From: an uncultured Collinsella sp.
GTDB taxonomy: Bacteria; Actinomycetota; Coriobacteriia; Coriobacteriales; Coriobacteriaceae
Assembly (NCBI GenBank): GCA_900548365.1
Contig: URKM01000007.1
Coordinates: 1 to 61,948, forward strand
DNA length: 61,948 bases
Direction of reading: 5' to 3'
Shown: piece after piece, positions 1 through 8,189 of the stretch
Layout: the number at the start of each line of letters is the position of its first letter
Numbering within the stretch: the first letter of the stretch is position 1
The notes under the pieces: generated by a model
What the model was told of the DNA's origin: nothing
The model's input: the letters and a program-made list of their open reading frames with translations, nothing else
Database searches by the model: none
Made by a program: the position numbers and the translations under genes

Positions 1-2
1 GC

Positions 3-620
3 GTCTTCCACGCGTTCTGCCAGGTCAGGCGGTACACGACCTCGCGCCCCAGGCTCCAGGCCGGGGTCGAGCTCTACGGGCTCGCCGGGGACCTGCTGCG
101 CATCGGGACCCTCCGCCAGGCGGAGCTGTGGGTCGAGCGCTACCTGCAGTGGTGCGGCTTCTGGGCGGACTTCCTCGAGGACACCACGTTCATCGACGGC
201 AGGCGGGTGTTCACGCACGAGAGGCTCCGCAAGGCCCGATCGTCCCTGTCGCGGCTCGTGTCGGAGGGGACGCTGTTCACCTACCTCGACCCCGCGCTGA
301 CCGAGGCGGGGCCGCTGCCGAGCACGAACAACGCGGCGGAGAGCTTGAACGCGCGCCTGCGCGAGATGCTCAGGAACCACCGAGGCATGTCGCTCATGCG
401 CAGGGTCAAGGCGGTGTTCTGGTGGTGCCACATGCACTCGGGGGACTCGAGGACGGCCGCGGAGAAGCTCGCCACGATGCCCACGGACGAGGACATCGAC
501 TTCCTCTACCGCACGTACTCGGCCTCGCCGAAGAGGGCCGACGGCGGCCCGGAGTGGGGCGACAGGGCCGTGTGGGAGGAGCTCCACCACAGGGACCCGT
601 TCCCCTGGTGGCTCGATTGA
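3..620 (+). CDS. IS1249-like (IS256-group) transposase, 3' part
   Basis: The reading frame is open from the window edge to the TGA at 618-620, so the gene begins outside the window. The visible 205 residues include the stretch NNAAESLNARLREML (about residues 110-124) followed by a Trp/Cys/His-containing HMHSG segment. This resembles the C-terminal part of IS1249-type transposases related to IS256, where an Asn-Asn/Glu motif lies near the catalytic Glu. The protein would bind the element's terminal repeats and move it by DDE chemistry. The first internal ATG in this frame is at 207, but coding sense clearly continues upstream of it. The family name is from motif memory; the transposase class is more certain than the exact IS. 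Confidence 0.8.
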   Translation, partial: VFHAFCQVRRYTTSRPRLQAGVELYGLAGDLLRIGTLRQAELWVERYLQWCGFWADFLEDTTFIDGRRVFTHERLRKARSSLSRLVSEGTLFTYLDPALTEAGPLPSTNNAAESLNARLREMLRNHRGMSLMRRVKAVFWWCHMHSGDSRTAAEKLATMPTDEDIDFLYRTYSASPKRADGGPEWGDRAVWEELHHRDPFPWWLD

Positions 621-672
621 CGGAAGGGAACTCCCGTTCTATTGGGACACACTTTTTGTCCTATAACCCAAG
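621..672. mobile_element. probable terminal region of the left insertion sequence
   Basis: This AT-richer stretch lies directly after the transposase stop. It holds GGGAACTCCC (626-635), TTGGGACACACTTTTTGTCC and an AACCC end near 670. It is where the terminal inverted repeat of the element should lie. The partner repeat is outside the window, so the exact border and target-site duplication cannot be defined. Confidence 0.35.
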
Positions 673-703
673 AGTTACAGCAAAATAGAAGCGGTAAAAA
701 GAA

Positions 704-722
704 GGGAGGCTAGAGGCCTCCC
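704..722 (-). terminator. rlmN intrinsic terminator
   Basis: GGGAGGC and GCCTCCC form a 7-bp stem around a TAGAG loop. On the minus strand the hairpin is followed by TTCTTTTT (A-run at 696-700 on plus). It lies 55 nt past the rlmN stop. Confidence 0.7.
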
Positions 723-776
723 TGATGTTTCATGTGAAACGGATGAGCCGCCGAGATTGCCGGCAGCGGTATACAG

Positions 777-1838
777 CTAGGAAAGAATGATCTTTTTGGC
801 GGAGTTTCGGCGCTGCTTGAGCTGTCCGCACGCAGCGTCGATGTCCCCTCCCCTTGAGTGGCGAATGGTGGTCTCTACACCATACATGGTGAGGCGCCTC
901 TGAAGGGTTTCTACCTTCTCCAGCGGAGAAGGCTTCAGGGGGCTGTCGGGGATATCGTTGAGCTGGATGAGGTTGACGTGGCACAGCGTGCCCGTGCAGA
1001 ACTCGATGAGCGCTTCCATCTCAGGGTTGTTGTCGTTGATGCCGTCTATCATCGCGTATTCATACGTTGGGCGACGTCCGGTCTTTTCGACATATTGTTG
1101 AATCGCCTCGTGAAGGCGCGGCAGCGTGTATTTCTTAACACCGGGCATGAGCTTGTTGCGCGTGCTCTGAATGGCGGAATGAAGGGAAATCGCGAGCGTG
1201 AACTGCTCGGGGAGCTCGGCAAAGCGCTTGATTCCAGGGATGATGCCGCAAGTGGAGACCGTGAGGTGGCGTGCGCCGATTTCAAGTCCACCGGGGGCGT
1301 TCAGCATGCGGAGCGCGTCAACAACCGCATCGAAGTTCATGAAGGGCTCTCCCTGGCCCATGAAGACGACGCTGGTAACGCGCTCGCCGAAATCGTTGGC
1401 GACGTGCAGCACCTGGTCGACCATCTCCTGCGCCGTCAGAGAGCGCGTGAGTCCGGCGAGGCCGGTCGCGCAGAAGGCGCAGCCCATGGAGCAGCCCGCC
1501 TGGGAGGAAATGCATACGGCAAGCTTGTTCTTGGTGGGCATGCCGACGGTTTCCACAGAGGTACCGTCGCTGAACTGCAGAAGGTACTTTCTTGAGCCGT
1601 CTTTGGATAGCTGTTTCGCGATTTCGACCGGGGTGTTGAAGGAGAAGCGCTCGGAGAGCTTCTCGCGGAAGGCCTTGGGGAGATTCGTCATCTCTTCAAA
1701 GGAGCAGACGTTCTTTTCGAAGATCCATTCCTTGAGCTGCTTGGCTCGGAAGGCGGGCTGTCCGAGCTCGGCGGTGAGCTCGACGATGTCATCCATGGAG
1801 AGCGATCGAATGTCGCGTGCTGGTTTTGTACGTTCCAT
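777..1838 (-). CDS. rlmN: 23S rRNA (adenine(2503)-C(2))-methyltransferase RlmN
   Basis: This 353-residue radical SAM enzyme methylates C2 of A2503 in 23S rRNA and also A37 of some tRNAs. The cluster motif QAGCSMGCAFC gives Cys116, Cys120 and Cys123 (CX3CX2C). The C-terminal GDIDAACGQL carries Cys337, which matches the catalytic cysteine that forms a methyl-protein intermediate in the family. Length and order of motifs match full-length RlmN. The ATG start is preceded by GAAAGG at a 6-nt spacing. The gene stands alone, divergent from ddl, with its own terminator downstream. RlmN rather than Cfr is favoured by the housekeeping context. Confidence 0.97.
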   Translation of the reverse strand: MERTKPARDIRSLSMDDIVELTAELGQPAFRAKQLKEWIFEKNVCSFEEMTNLPKAFREKLSERFSFNTPVEIAKQLSKDGSRKYLLQFSDGTSVETVGMPTKNKLAVCISSQAGCSMGCAFCATGLAGLTRSLTAQEMVDQVLHVANDFGERVTSVVFMGQGEPFMNFDAVVDALRMLNAPGGLEIGARHLTVSTCGIIPGIKRFAELPEQFTLAISLHSAIQSTRNKLMPGVKKYTLPRLHEAIQQYVEKTGRRPTYEYAMIDGINDNNPEMEALIEFCTGTLCHVNLIQLNDIPDSPLKPSPLEKVETLQRRLTMYGVETTIRHSRGGDIDAACGQLKQRRNSAKKIILS

Positions 1839-1977
1839 TTGAAACCTTTCGGAAGGGGGAAACGAGTGAGTTCCCTATACAATAAGGTATCGAAACCGAG
1901 AACAGGGCGCAGTCGGTATCCGAATGGAAAAAATGCAGGATATCGCCGTCTTTGCGTTTGAGATGGAGGACAGGGAC

Positions 1978-2937
1978 ATGGCAGAGTTTGATAGGGGAAG
2001 CGCGCGCATCGCTGTGCTTGCGGGAGGAAGCTCGAGCGAGAGCGAGATCTCGCTGGCGTCCGGTGCAAACGTCGTAGAAGCCCTGAAAGAGGCCGGGTTT
2101 GGCCACGTCGAGTTGATGAATCCTGCGTCTGACGGCTTTCTCCGCAATATAGAAGAGGGTCGCTACGACGCCGCCTTCATCGCGATGCACGGCGCTGGTG
2201 GCGAGGACGGCAAGATCCAGAGCGTGATGGAGTTCCTGGGTGTCCCCTACACGGGTTCGGGCGTGACGGCAAGCGCTTGCGCTGCCGACAAGGATCTATC
2301 GAAGCTGCTGTATGCCCGCGCCGGCATTCCAATCGCGTCCGGCGTCACGATCGAGCGTGGCGACGACATCGACATCGACGCGATCGTGCAGGTCGTGGGT
2401 GAAAAGAGCTTTGTGAAGCCGGCTGTGAACGGGTCGAGCTACGGCATCACCTACGTGAAGCGCGCCGAGGATCTGACGGCTGCTATCGAGTATGCCTTCA
2501 CCTTCGACAACAAGGTCTTGATCGAGAAGAAAGTCGAAGGCGTGGAGATCACCGTCGGCGTTTACGGCGCCGACGAGGTCGAGGCGCTGCCGATCGTGGA
2601 GATTCTCAAGCAGGAGGATGCGGAGTTCTTCGACCTGAGGGTGAAATATATCTCCCCTGATAAGATCCACCGCATTCCCGCTCAGATTTCCAGCGAAGAC
2701 TATGCGCGCGCCCAGGAGCTCGCCTGCCGCGCACATGAAGCGCTGGGCTGCTTCGGTCTCTCTCGCAGCGATTTCATCGTGTCGGCGGACGGTCCGGTCA
2801 TCCTCGAGACGAACACCATTCCCGGGATGACGGATACCTCCTTGTTCCCCGATGAGATTCGTCATACCGAGCATCTGGCGTTCCCCGAGGTGTGCGCCAG
2901 CCTTATCGAGATGGCCATCAAGCGGAACGAGCTGTAA
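1978..2937 (+). CDS. ddl: D-alanine--D-alanine ligase
   Basis: This ATP-grasp ligase makes D-Ala-D-Ala for peptidoglycan in the cytoplasm. In the 319-residue product, LAGGSSSESEISLASG (14-29) matches the GGxSxE substrate motif. MHGAGGEDGKIQ (70-81), FVKPAVNGSSYG (145-156) and LETNTIPGMTDTSLFP (276-291) match the family's nucleotide, metal and D-Ala signatures. The frame is open upstream to 1924, but ATG 1978 has GGAGGA at a 7-nt spacing and begins right before the ATP-grasp fold, so it is chosen. The stop overlaps the next gene's start as TAATG, indicating translational coupling with the DnaQ-DinG gene. Confidence 0.96.
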   Translation: MAEFDRGSARIAVLAGGSSSESEISLASGANVVEALKEAGFGHVELMNPASDGFLRNIEEGRYDAAFIAMHGAGGEDGKIQSVMEFLGVPYTGSGVTASACAADKDLSKLLYARAGIPIASGVTIERGDDIDIDAIVQVVGEKSFVKPAVNGSSYGITYVKRAEDLTAAIEYAFTFDNKVLIEKKVEGVEITVGVYGADEVEALPIVEILKQEDAEFFDLRVKYISPDKIHRIPAQISSEDYARAQELACRAHEALGCFGLSRSDFIVSADGPVILETNTIPGMTDTSLFPDEIRHTEHLAFPEVCASLIEMAIKRNEL

Positions 2938-5846
2938 TGGACTCAACCATCGCTAGGGTCGCTCGATTCGAACAGGCGGTGCTGCCCGGTACACCCGCAT
3001 TTGTGATTCAGTCGTACGCAACGCTCGAAGAGCGTGCGAGAAACCGGTCGTTCGGCCTCATCGAGGACGATGTCATCGTTCTCGATACCGAGACCACGGG
3101 GTTGTCTGTTCGCGATAACAAATTGATCGAGATCAGCGCCGCGCGGCTCCGCGGTCGCGAGGTGGTCGACCGGTTCGATACGTTCGTCAATCCGGGGATG
3201 CTGATTCCTCGTGAGATCACCGAGTTGACGAGCATCACGAATGCGGACGTTGCCGGGGCGCCTACCAGCATCGAGGCGGTGGCGGCCCTTGCCGATTTCG
3301 TGCAGGGAGCGCCCGTCATAGCGCATAACGCCACGTTCGACCGCTCGTTTATCGAGGCGGTGAAAGGCGGCGTCCACGTGAGCGGCATCTGGATCGATTC
3401 CCTCGCGCTGTCCCGCATCGCCCTGCCCCGCCTGGCTTCCCATAAGCTCTCCGTCCTCGCCGAGTTGTTTGGATGCGACGCCGTGTCGCACCGTGCATCC
3501 GATGATGTGGACGCGCTGTGCGGCGTGTGGCGCATTCTGCTCTGCGCGCTAAGCGATTTACCTGCCGGGCTGATGCGCCGCCTGGCTGACATGCATCCCG
3601 ATGTGAGCTGGTCGTATCGGCCCATCTTCTCGTTCCTCGCCGGCGAGCGGCCCGACGCCGTCTTTTCCCTGCCCGCCGCCCGCGCCGATGTGGTGCGCGC
3701 CGACCTGGGTCCCGAGCGCGTGGATGCCGACGAGCTGCCGATGATCCGCATGCCGCAGCGCGCCGAGATCGAAGCCTGCTACGCACCGGGCGGCTTGGTG
3801 AACAGGATGTACCCTGCGTACGAGCCTCGTCCCGAGCAGATCGAGATGGCGGCGGAGGTGCGTGACGCGCTGGCGACCTCGACGCATCGCGTGATCGAGG
3901 CTGGAACGGGTGTCGGAAAATCGATGGCATACCTGGTTCCCCTTGCCGAGGCGGCGAAGCGCAACAACATCACGGTGGGCATCGCGACGAAGTCGAACAA
4001 CCTGGCCGACCAGTTGATGAACCAGGAGTTGCCGAAGCTCGCGAAGGAGATGGACGGCGGCCTCTCCTACTGCGCGTTGAAGGGCTTCGACCATTATCCC
4101 TGCCTGCGCAAACTCGAGCGCTTGACGCGCGCCCGCGAGATCACGACCGACCGCGATCCCGCGGACACGCTGACGGCCATCGCGGTCATCTACGCCTTTG
4201 CCTGCCAGTCTCCCACGGGCGACCTCGATGCCCTGGGAATCCGCTGGAAGAGCGTGAACCGGGCCGACCTCACCACGGGGTCGCGCGAGTGCGCCCGCAA
4301 GCTGTGCCCGTATTTCCCCGATAAATGCCTGGTGCACGGCGCTCGCCGCCGCGCAGCCCGCGCTGACGTGGTGGTCACCAACCACTCCCTGCTGTTTCGC
4401 AGCGTGGCTACGGGAGGAAGGATCCTGCCGCCCATCCGCCATTGGGTGGTCGACGAGGCGCATTCCGTCGAGCGGGAAGCTCGTCGGCAATGGGCCCTCG
4501 CCGTATCCGCTGATGAGTCCAAGGCACTGTTCGAGCGCTTGGGCGGCGAGCGCTCCGGTGCGCTCGGAACGATGGTGAGGCAGCTTGCGGGGAGCGACGC
4601 GGCGACCTTGTTCATGGGCATATCGATGAAGGCGATAGCCGCGACCCAGCGCGCTTCGCTGGCCATGGCCGGCTTGTTCGACGCCGTTCGCGATCTTGCG
4701 GGTCGTCAGCGAGCGTCGGGCGGATATGACAACGCGAATCTGTGGATCGGTCCCGAGCTGCGCGAAAGCATGGCGTGGTCGGCCTTTGCCGAGGTTGCGC
4801 AGACGGCGGTCGATGCGCTGGACCAGGCGAGCAAGAACCTTGCGTCGCTTGTCGAGACGGTTGGTCAGGAGGCGCCCGAGTACGTGGTCGACGTCGCCGA
4901 CGGCGCGCGGAGGATGAAGGAGGCGCTGGAGGCGCTGCGCCTGATCGTCGACGGCGCTGATGAACGGTACGTGTACTCCTTGCAGGTGAATCGCCGCTTG
5001 CGTGCGGGCGGCGAAAGCCTGACCGCCGAGCGCATGGATATCGGGCAGGCCCTCGCCGAGCAGTGGCTCCCCGAGATCCAGAGCGCCGTGTTCGCATCGG
5101 CGACCATGACCGTTTCGAACGACTTCGCCCATTTCACCCATGCCGTCGGGCTCGATCGACTTTCCTCGGGGTCTTTTAAATCCCTTCATCTGGATTCGAG
5201 CTACGATTTCGATCGCAACATGGCGGTCGTCGTCGCCGGCGACATCCCCGACCCCCGCGACCGCGCGGCGTACCTGGATGCGATGGAGCGCTTGCTCGTC
5301 GATGTCCATCTGGAGATGGGCGGCTCCACGTTGACGCTTTTCACGAACAGGCGGGATATGGAGGAGCTGTTCGAGCGGGTTGAACCTCAGCTCGCTCGTG
5401 CGGGTCTTGAGTTGGCGTGCCAGCTCAAGGGGTCGAGCACCAAGCGCCTGCGTGACCGTTTCGTAGCCGAGGAGACGTCCTCGCTCTTCGCCCTCAAGGC
5501 GTTTTGGGAGGGGTTCGACGCATCGGGCGACACGCTTCGCTGCGTCGTCATCCCCAAGCTGCCGTTCGCAAGCCCTACCGAACCGCTTGCGTGCGAGCGC
5601 AATATCCGTGAGGACCGAGCGTGGGTGCGCTATGCCCTGCCCGATGCCGTGCTCGAGGTTCGACAGGCCGCGGGCAGGCTGATTCGTACGTCGACGGACA
5701 AGGGCGTGCTCGTGCTCGCCGATTCGCGTCTGCTGAGCAAGGGGTACGGGAAGAAGTTCCTCGCCTCGCTGCCGACGGGGTATCAGCAGATCGCGTCCGA
5801 TAAGGTCGGCAGGTATCTGCACATGTGGCGCTCTTCGCACGAGTAG
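2937..5846 (+). CDS. DnaQ-type exonuclease fused to DinG-family helicase
   Basis: The 969-residue protein joins a DEDDh 3'-5' exonuclease to an XPD/DinG helicase. The exonuclease part (about 45-215) has DTETTG (Asp50, Glu52), HNATFDRSF and a late SHRASDD motif. The helicase part has Walker A EAGTGVGKS (321-329) and the DEAH box at 506-509. Four cysteines (389, 452, 457, 464) sit where DinG/XPD proteins bind a 4Fe-4S cluster, and QAAGRLIRT is motif VI. DinG proteins unwind DNA-RNA and forked DNA during repair; the nuclease fusion is common in Gram-positives. The ATG at 2937 overlaps the ddl stop. The neighbouring PafBC-like regulators fit a DNA-damage role, but that link is inferred. Confidence 0.93.
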   Translation: MDSTIARVARFEQAVLPGTPAFVIQSYATLEERARNRSFGLIEDDVIVLDTETTGLSVRDNKLIEISAARLRGREVVDRFDTFVNPGMLIPREITELTSITNADVAGAPTSIEAVAALADFVQGAPVIAHNATFDRSFIEAVKGGVHVSGIWIDSLALSRIALPRLASHKLSVLAELFGCDAVSHRASDDVDALCGVWRILLCALSDLPAGLMRRLADMHPDVSWSYRPIFSFLAGERPDAVFSLPAARADVVRADLGPERVDADELPMIRMPQRAEIEACYAPGGLVNRMYPAYEPRPEQIEMAAEVRDALATSTHRVIEAGTGVGKSMAYLVPLAEAAKRNNITVGIATKSNNLADQLMNQELPKLAKEMDGGLSYCALKGFDHYPCLRKLERLTRAREITTDRDPADTLTAIAVIYAFACQSPTGDLDALGIRWKSVNRADLTTGSRECARKLCPYFPDKCLVHGARRRAARADVVVTNHSLLFRSVATGGRILPPIRHWVVDEAHSVEREARRQWALAVSADESKALFERLGGERSGALGTMVRQLAGSDAATLFMGISMKAIAATQRASLAMAGLFDAVRDLAGRQRASGGYDNANLWIGPELRESMAWSAFAEVAQTAVDALDQASKNLASLVETVGQEAPEYVVDVADGARRMKEALEALRLIVDGADERYVYSLQVNRRLRAGGESLTAERMDIGQALAEQWLPEIQSAVFASATMTVSNDFAHFTHAVGLDRLSSGSFKSLHLDSSYDFDRNMAVVVAGDIPDPRDRAAYLDAMERLLVDVHLEMGGSTLTLFTNRRDMEELFERVEPQLARAGLELACQLKGSSTKRLRDRFVAEETSSLFALKAFWEGFDASGDTLRCVVIPKLPFASPTEPLACERNIREDRAWVRYALPDAVLEVRQAAGRLIRTSTDKGVLVLADSRLLSKGYGKKFLASLPTGYQQIASDKVGRYLHMWRSSHE

Positions 5847-5853
5847 CTTTGAA

Positions 5854-5889
5854 AGCGCGCCGCCAGGTCTTGGGGTCTGGCGGCGCGCT
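5854..5889. terminator. hairpin between convergent genes
   Basis: AGCGCGCCGCCAG and CTGGCGGCGCGCT form a 13-bp GC-rich stem between the converging DinG and WYL genes. No long T-run follows on the plus strand; CTTTC follows on the minus strand. It is probably a shared terminator. Confidence 0.6.
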
Positions 5890-5901
5890 GCGAACGAGGT
5901 C

Positions 5902-6828
5902 TTAGCGAAGGATGAGGCTCTTCGCGTAGTCAAGGAGCCTGTCGATCATGTCCGCGGGTTCGGAGAGCGCGAGCTTTCCATCACTGGAGAGGATGAGATC
6001 GAACAGCCAGGGTTCCGACACGACGGGAACCCGGAGGCCCGTGGACCCATCGGGCAGCGCATGGCGGTCGGCGTTGGCCGCCCAGGGAAGCTGGTCGACG
6101 GGCATGTTAGGAGAGGCGATGACCAGGGCGGACACTCCGCTTTTGGCGACGCTTCGCGATGCGTCCTCTCGGCTGAACGGGTGGGGGTCGACGGAGTCGT
6201 CCGTCATCTGAACCTCTGCGATGCGATCGAGGCGGTAGATGCGCTGGCCATCCTGGTCGACGTCCCAGGCAACCAGATGCGCGTTACCGGCCTCGTAGGA
6301 GATGTCCAAGGGGTCGACCGTTCGCCAGGTGGCCGTTTCCTGCCGCGCGGAGCGATAGAGGATACGGCAGCGCACGCCGTCGCTGAGGGCTTCGTGCAGG
6401 GGCTGGTAGTGGAGCCCGTACACGGCGACGGATCCAAGGGTGCTGTCTTCAAGCTGCATATGGCCGAGCGGGAGCAGAGCGTCGGCAGCCCGGTTGCGGA
6501 CGCCCTCGTCGATGTTGAGGCGGGATAGGACATGGGCCAAGACGGTGCTCTCGCCCAGATCGAGGCGAACGGCGCCTACGAACGCGGCGTTTCCCTCGAG
6601 GAATATCGCGCCGTCCTTGCAGGAGATGGCGGCATGGCTGCCCGTATGGGAGTCCGCTAGCGTCGAGATGCAATCGATGATGTCGGCGAGTTCGGATTCG
6701 GAGACGTGCAGCGCGCTCATGGCCTCGCCGAGGCTCACGCGATGCTCCGGCGCAGCCGTGAGGAGCTCGAGCAGCGCGATGCCAGATTCGATGATGGTCT
6801 CGCTTGTAGTCTTCTTACGGGCGCACAT
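5902..6828 (-). CDS. WYL-domain regulator, PafC-like
   Basis: This 308-residue protein has an N-terminal region compatible with a winged helix-turn-helix (about 12-70, including LGEAMSALHVSESELADII). A WYL-type domain follows, in which HLVAWDVDQDGQRIYRLDRI (about 190-209) resembles the ligand-binding core. WYL proteins are transcription regulators that bind ligands, often single-stranded DNA. In actinobacteria PafB and PafC form a pair that activates DNA-repair genes. The start overlaps the end of the upstream WYL gene by 14 nt, so both are probably translated together as a heteromeric regulator. The PafC label rests on pairing, order and the neighbouring dinG-like gene, not on an alignment. 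Confidence 0.8.
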   Translation of the reverse strand: MCARKKTTSETIIESGIALLELLTAAPEHRVSLGEAMSALHVSESELADIIDCISTLADSHTGSHAAISCKDGAIFLEGNAAFVGAVRLDLGESTVLAHVLSRLNIDEGVRNRAADALLPLGHMQLEDSTLGSVAVYGLHYQPLHEALSDGVRCRILYRSARQETATWRTVDPLDISYEAGNAHLVAWDVDQDGQRIYRLDRIAEVQMTDDSVDPHPFSREDASRSVAKSGVSALVIASPNMPVDQLPWAANADRHALPDGSTGLRVPVVSEPWLFDLILSSDGKLALSEPADMIDRLLDYAKSLILR

Positions 6829-7864
6829 GGGCTTTCACCGCCTTTGCGATCTGCTCGTTCCAGCTTTCGATCAATTCTGCCGGCGAAGCGGGCCTCATGC
6901 CCACGCTGGCGTGCCCGAGCGCGAACGATGCGGCGGCGTCGAGGTCTCTTACGGTGACCTGCCAGCTGGTCGTTCCGTTTGCGCTTACCGAGCGGGTTCC
7001 CCGGTTATGCGTGATCGCGTCGATTTCCGCCATAGGAACTCCCGCTGGAAAGGTGAATGTGGCTTCGACGGAGCGGTTGTTCGAAAGGTCGAACGGCAGG
7101 AATTGGTAGTCGGTGATGTTGAAATCCTCGGGAATCGAATAGGATTTCGACGGTTTGTACACCCTGGTCACGCGGTCGACGCGGAACGTGCGCACCGCAT
7201 CCCGTCCCAGGTCGAAACCGACGAAGTATACGAGGTCGTCTTGCGTGAAGAACCCCCAAATCGATACGGAGCGCTTTTTGGTGACGTCTCCCTGGGCGTT
7301 CTTATAGGAGAACACGGCCTGCCTGCGCAGGGTGAATGCACTCCAGAGCGCCTGGAGGACGGGGTCGTCCGATTGGCCGTCGATATGCGGGGCGAGCACG
7401 CGGCGGCTGCCCGCCGACCCCGCCGCCCCCATGAGCTTCGCCTGGATGCGCTCGAGCGCGGGTCGATAGGGGATGTGGGGTTGCTCGGCATATTCGCCAA
7501 GCGCCGCCAGCAGGATGTCGGCATCGTCGGCGGTGAGCAGGGCGAGGGAGGCATCGGTCTTAGAGCGATCGATGGCCCAAGAGCTCTCCTCCCGTTCCGA
7601 CGCGCCGTTCTCCTTCCGCTCTACGATGTGGATACCGTATCGGGCGAGGTCGTTGCGGTCGCGGAGGAATTTACGCTTATCCGATTCCGGGTTGCCCGAG
7701 TTGTACCCCAGGTCGGAGTCGTAGATGATGTCGTTGGTCGAGATCGGCGACCGCGATGCGTTGAGGACGAAGAACAGGTTGAGAACGCGTCGAGCCCTCT
7801 CGTCGTACCCGGCTTCATCTCTCTCCTCGGCGCCCGCTTGCCGCGATGCCCGTGTGCTGTCCAT
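6815..7864 (-). CDS. WYL-domain regulator, PafB-like
   Basis: The 349-residue product begins with a helix-turn-helix-like region (RARRVLNLFFVLNASRSPIS, about residues 22-41). It contains a WYL domain with YFVGFDLGRDAVRTFRVDRV as the core. It is the first gene of a two-gene unit with the PafC-like gene. The frame is open to 8014, but ATG 7864 has GAAAGG a few bases upstream and the preceding residues are low in family character, so it is taken as the start. Known PafBC pairs act as heterodimeric activators of the mycobacterial DNA-damage response. Whether this pair does so here is inference. Confidence 0.8.
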   Translation of the reverse strand: MDSTRASRQAGAEERDEAGYDERARRVLNLFFVLNASRSPISTNDIIYDSDLGYNSGNPESDKRKFLRDRNDLARYGIHIVERKENGASEREESSWAIDRSKTDASLALLTADDADILLAALGEYAEQPHIPYRPALERIQAKLMGAAGSAGSRRVLAPHIDGQSDDPVLQALWSAFTLRRQAVFSYKNAQGDVTKKRSVSIWGFFTQDDLVYFVGFDLGRDAVRTFRVDRVTRVYKPSKSYSIPEDFNITDYQFLPFDLSNNRSVEATFTFPAGVPMAEIDAITHNRGTRSVSANGTTSWQVTVRDLDAAASFALGHASVGMRPASPAELIESWNEQIAKAVKAHVRP

Positions 7865-8189
7865 CGGATTGCCTTTCTTGATAGGGCCGAGGGCGCTGGG
7901 ACCCGGCTGCGAAGCCGGGATGCCAACGCCTTGGAATCGACTATTTCGGAGGCGCGTCGCCGCGCTGGTCCTGCTTGACTGATTGTAGACGAAACGCTCC
8001 GGCAAGGAAGGCATGCTGCGATCGCTGCGAAAAGGGCCGGGGATGACCGTGGCGTCCTGATGCGGATTGAAAGCGTGTCGGCGCGAAATGATGCAGCGTT
8101 ATATAAGTAAGGGTATACTTTCGACTATATATAGGCTTACCGTGGGAGCGGTATGCTTGGAATGCACGTATCAATGATGTGGAGCCCAC
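7865..8189. promoter_or_regulatory. divergent promoter region, WYL operon / M28-like gene
   Basis: This 325-nt spacer separates the divergent WYL pair from the large membrane gene. An AT-rich patch at 8100-8135 holds TATACT (8114-8119), a good -10 hexamer for the plus-strand gene, and a TATATATA run. No convincing -35 box was found. The 7865-8090 part shows no gene or clear repeat. Confidence 0.45.

Noticed and set aside
128..688. 186-residue frame overlapping the left transposase
   Set aside because: The other frame has clear transposase motifs and is open to the window edge; this one is an Arg/Gly/His-rich shadow.
1924..1977. Longer ddl start at 1924
   Set aside because: The extra residues do not match the family and ATG 1978 has a much better ribosome site.
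3558..5933. 791-residue minus-strand frame across the DnaQ-DinG gene
   Set aside because: It is antisense to clear catalytic motifs, with Arg/Gly/Leu-rich low-complexity translation.
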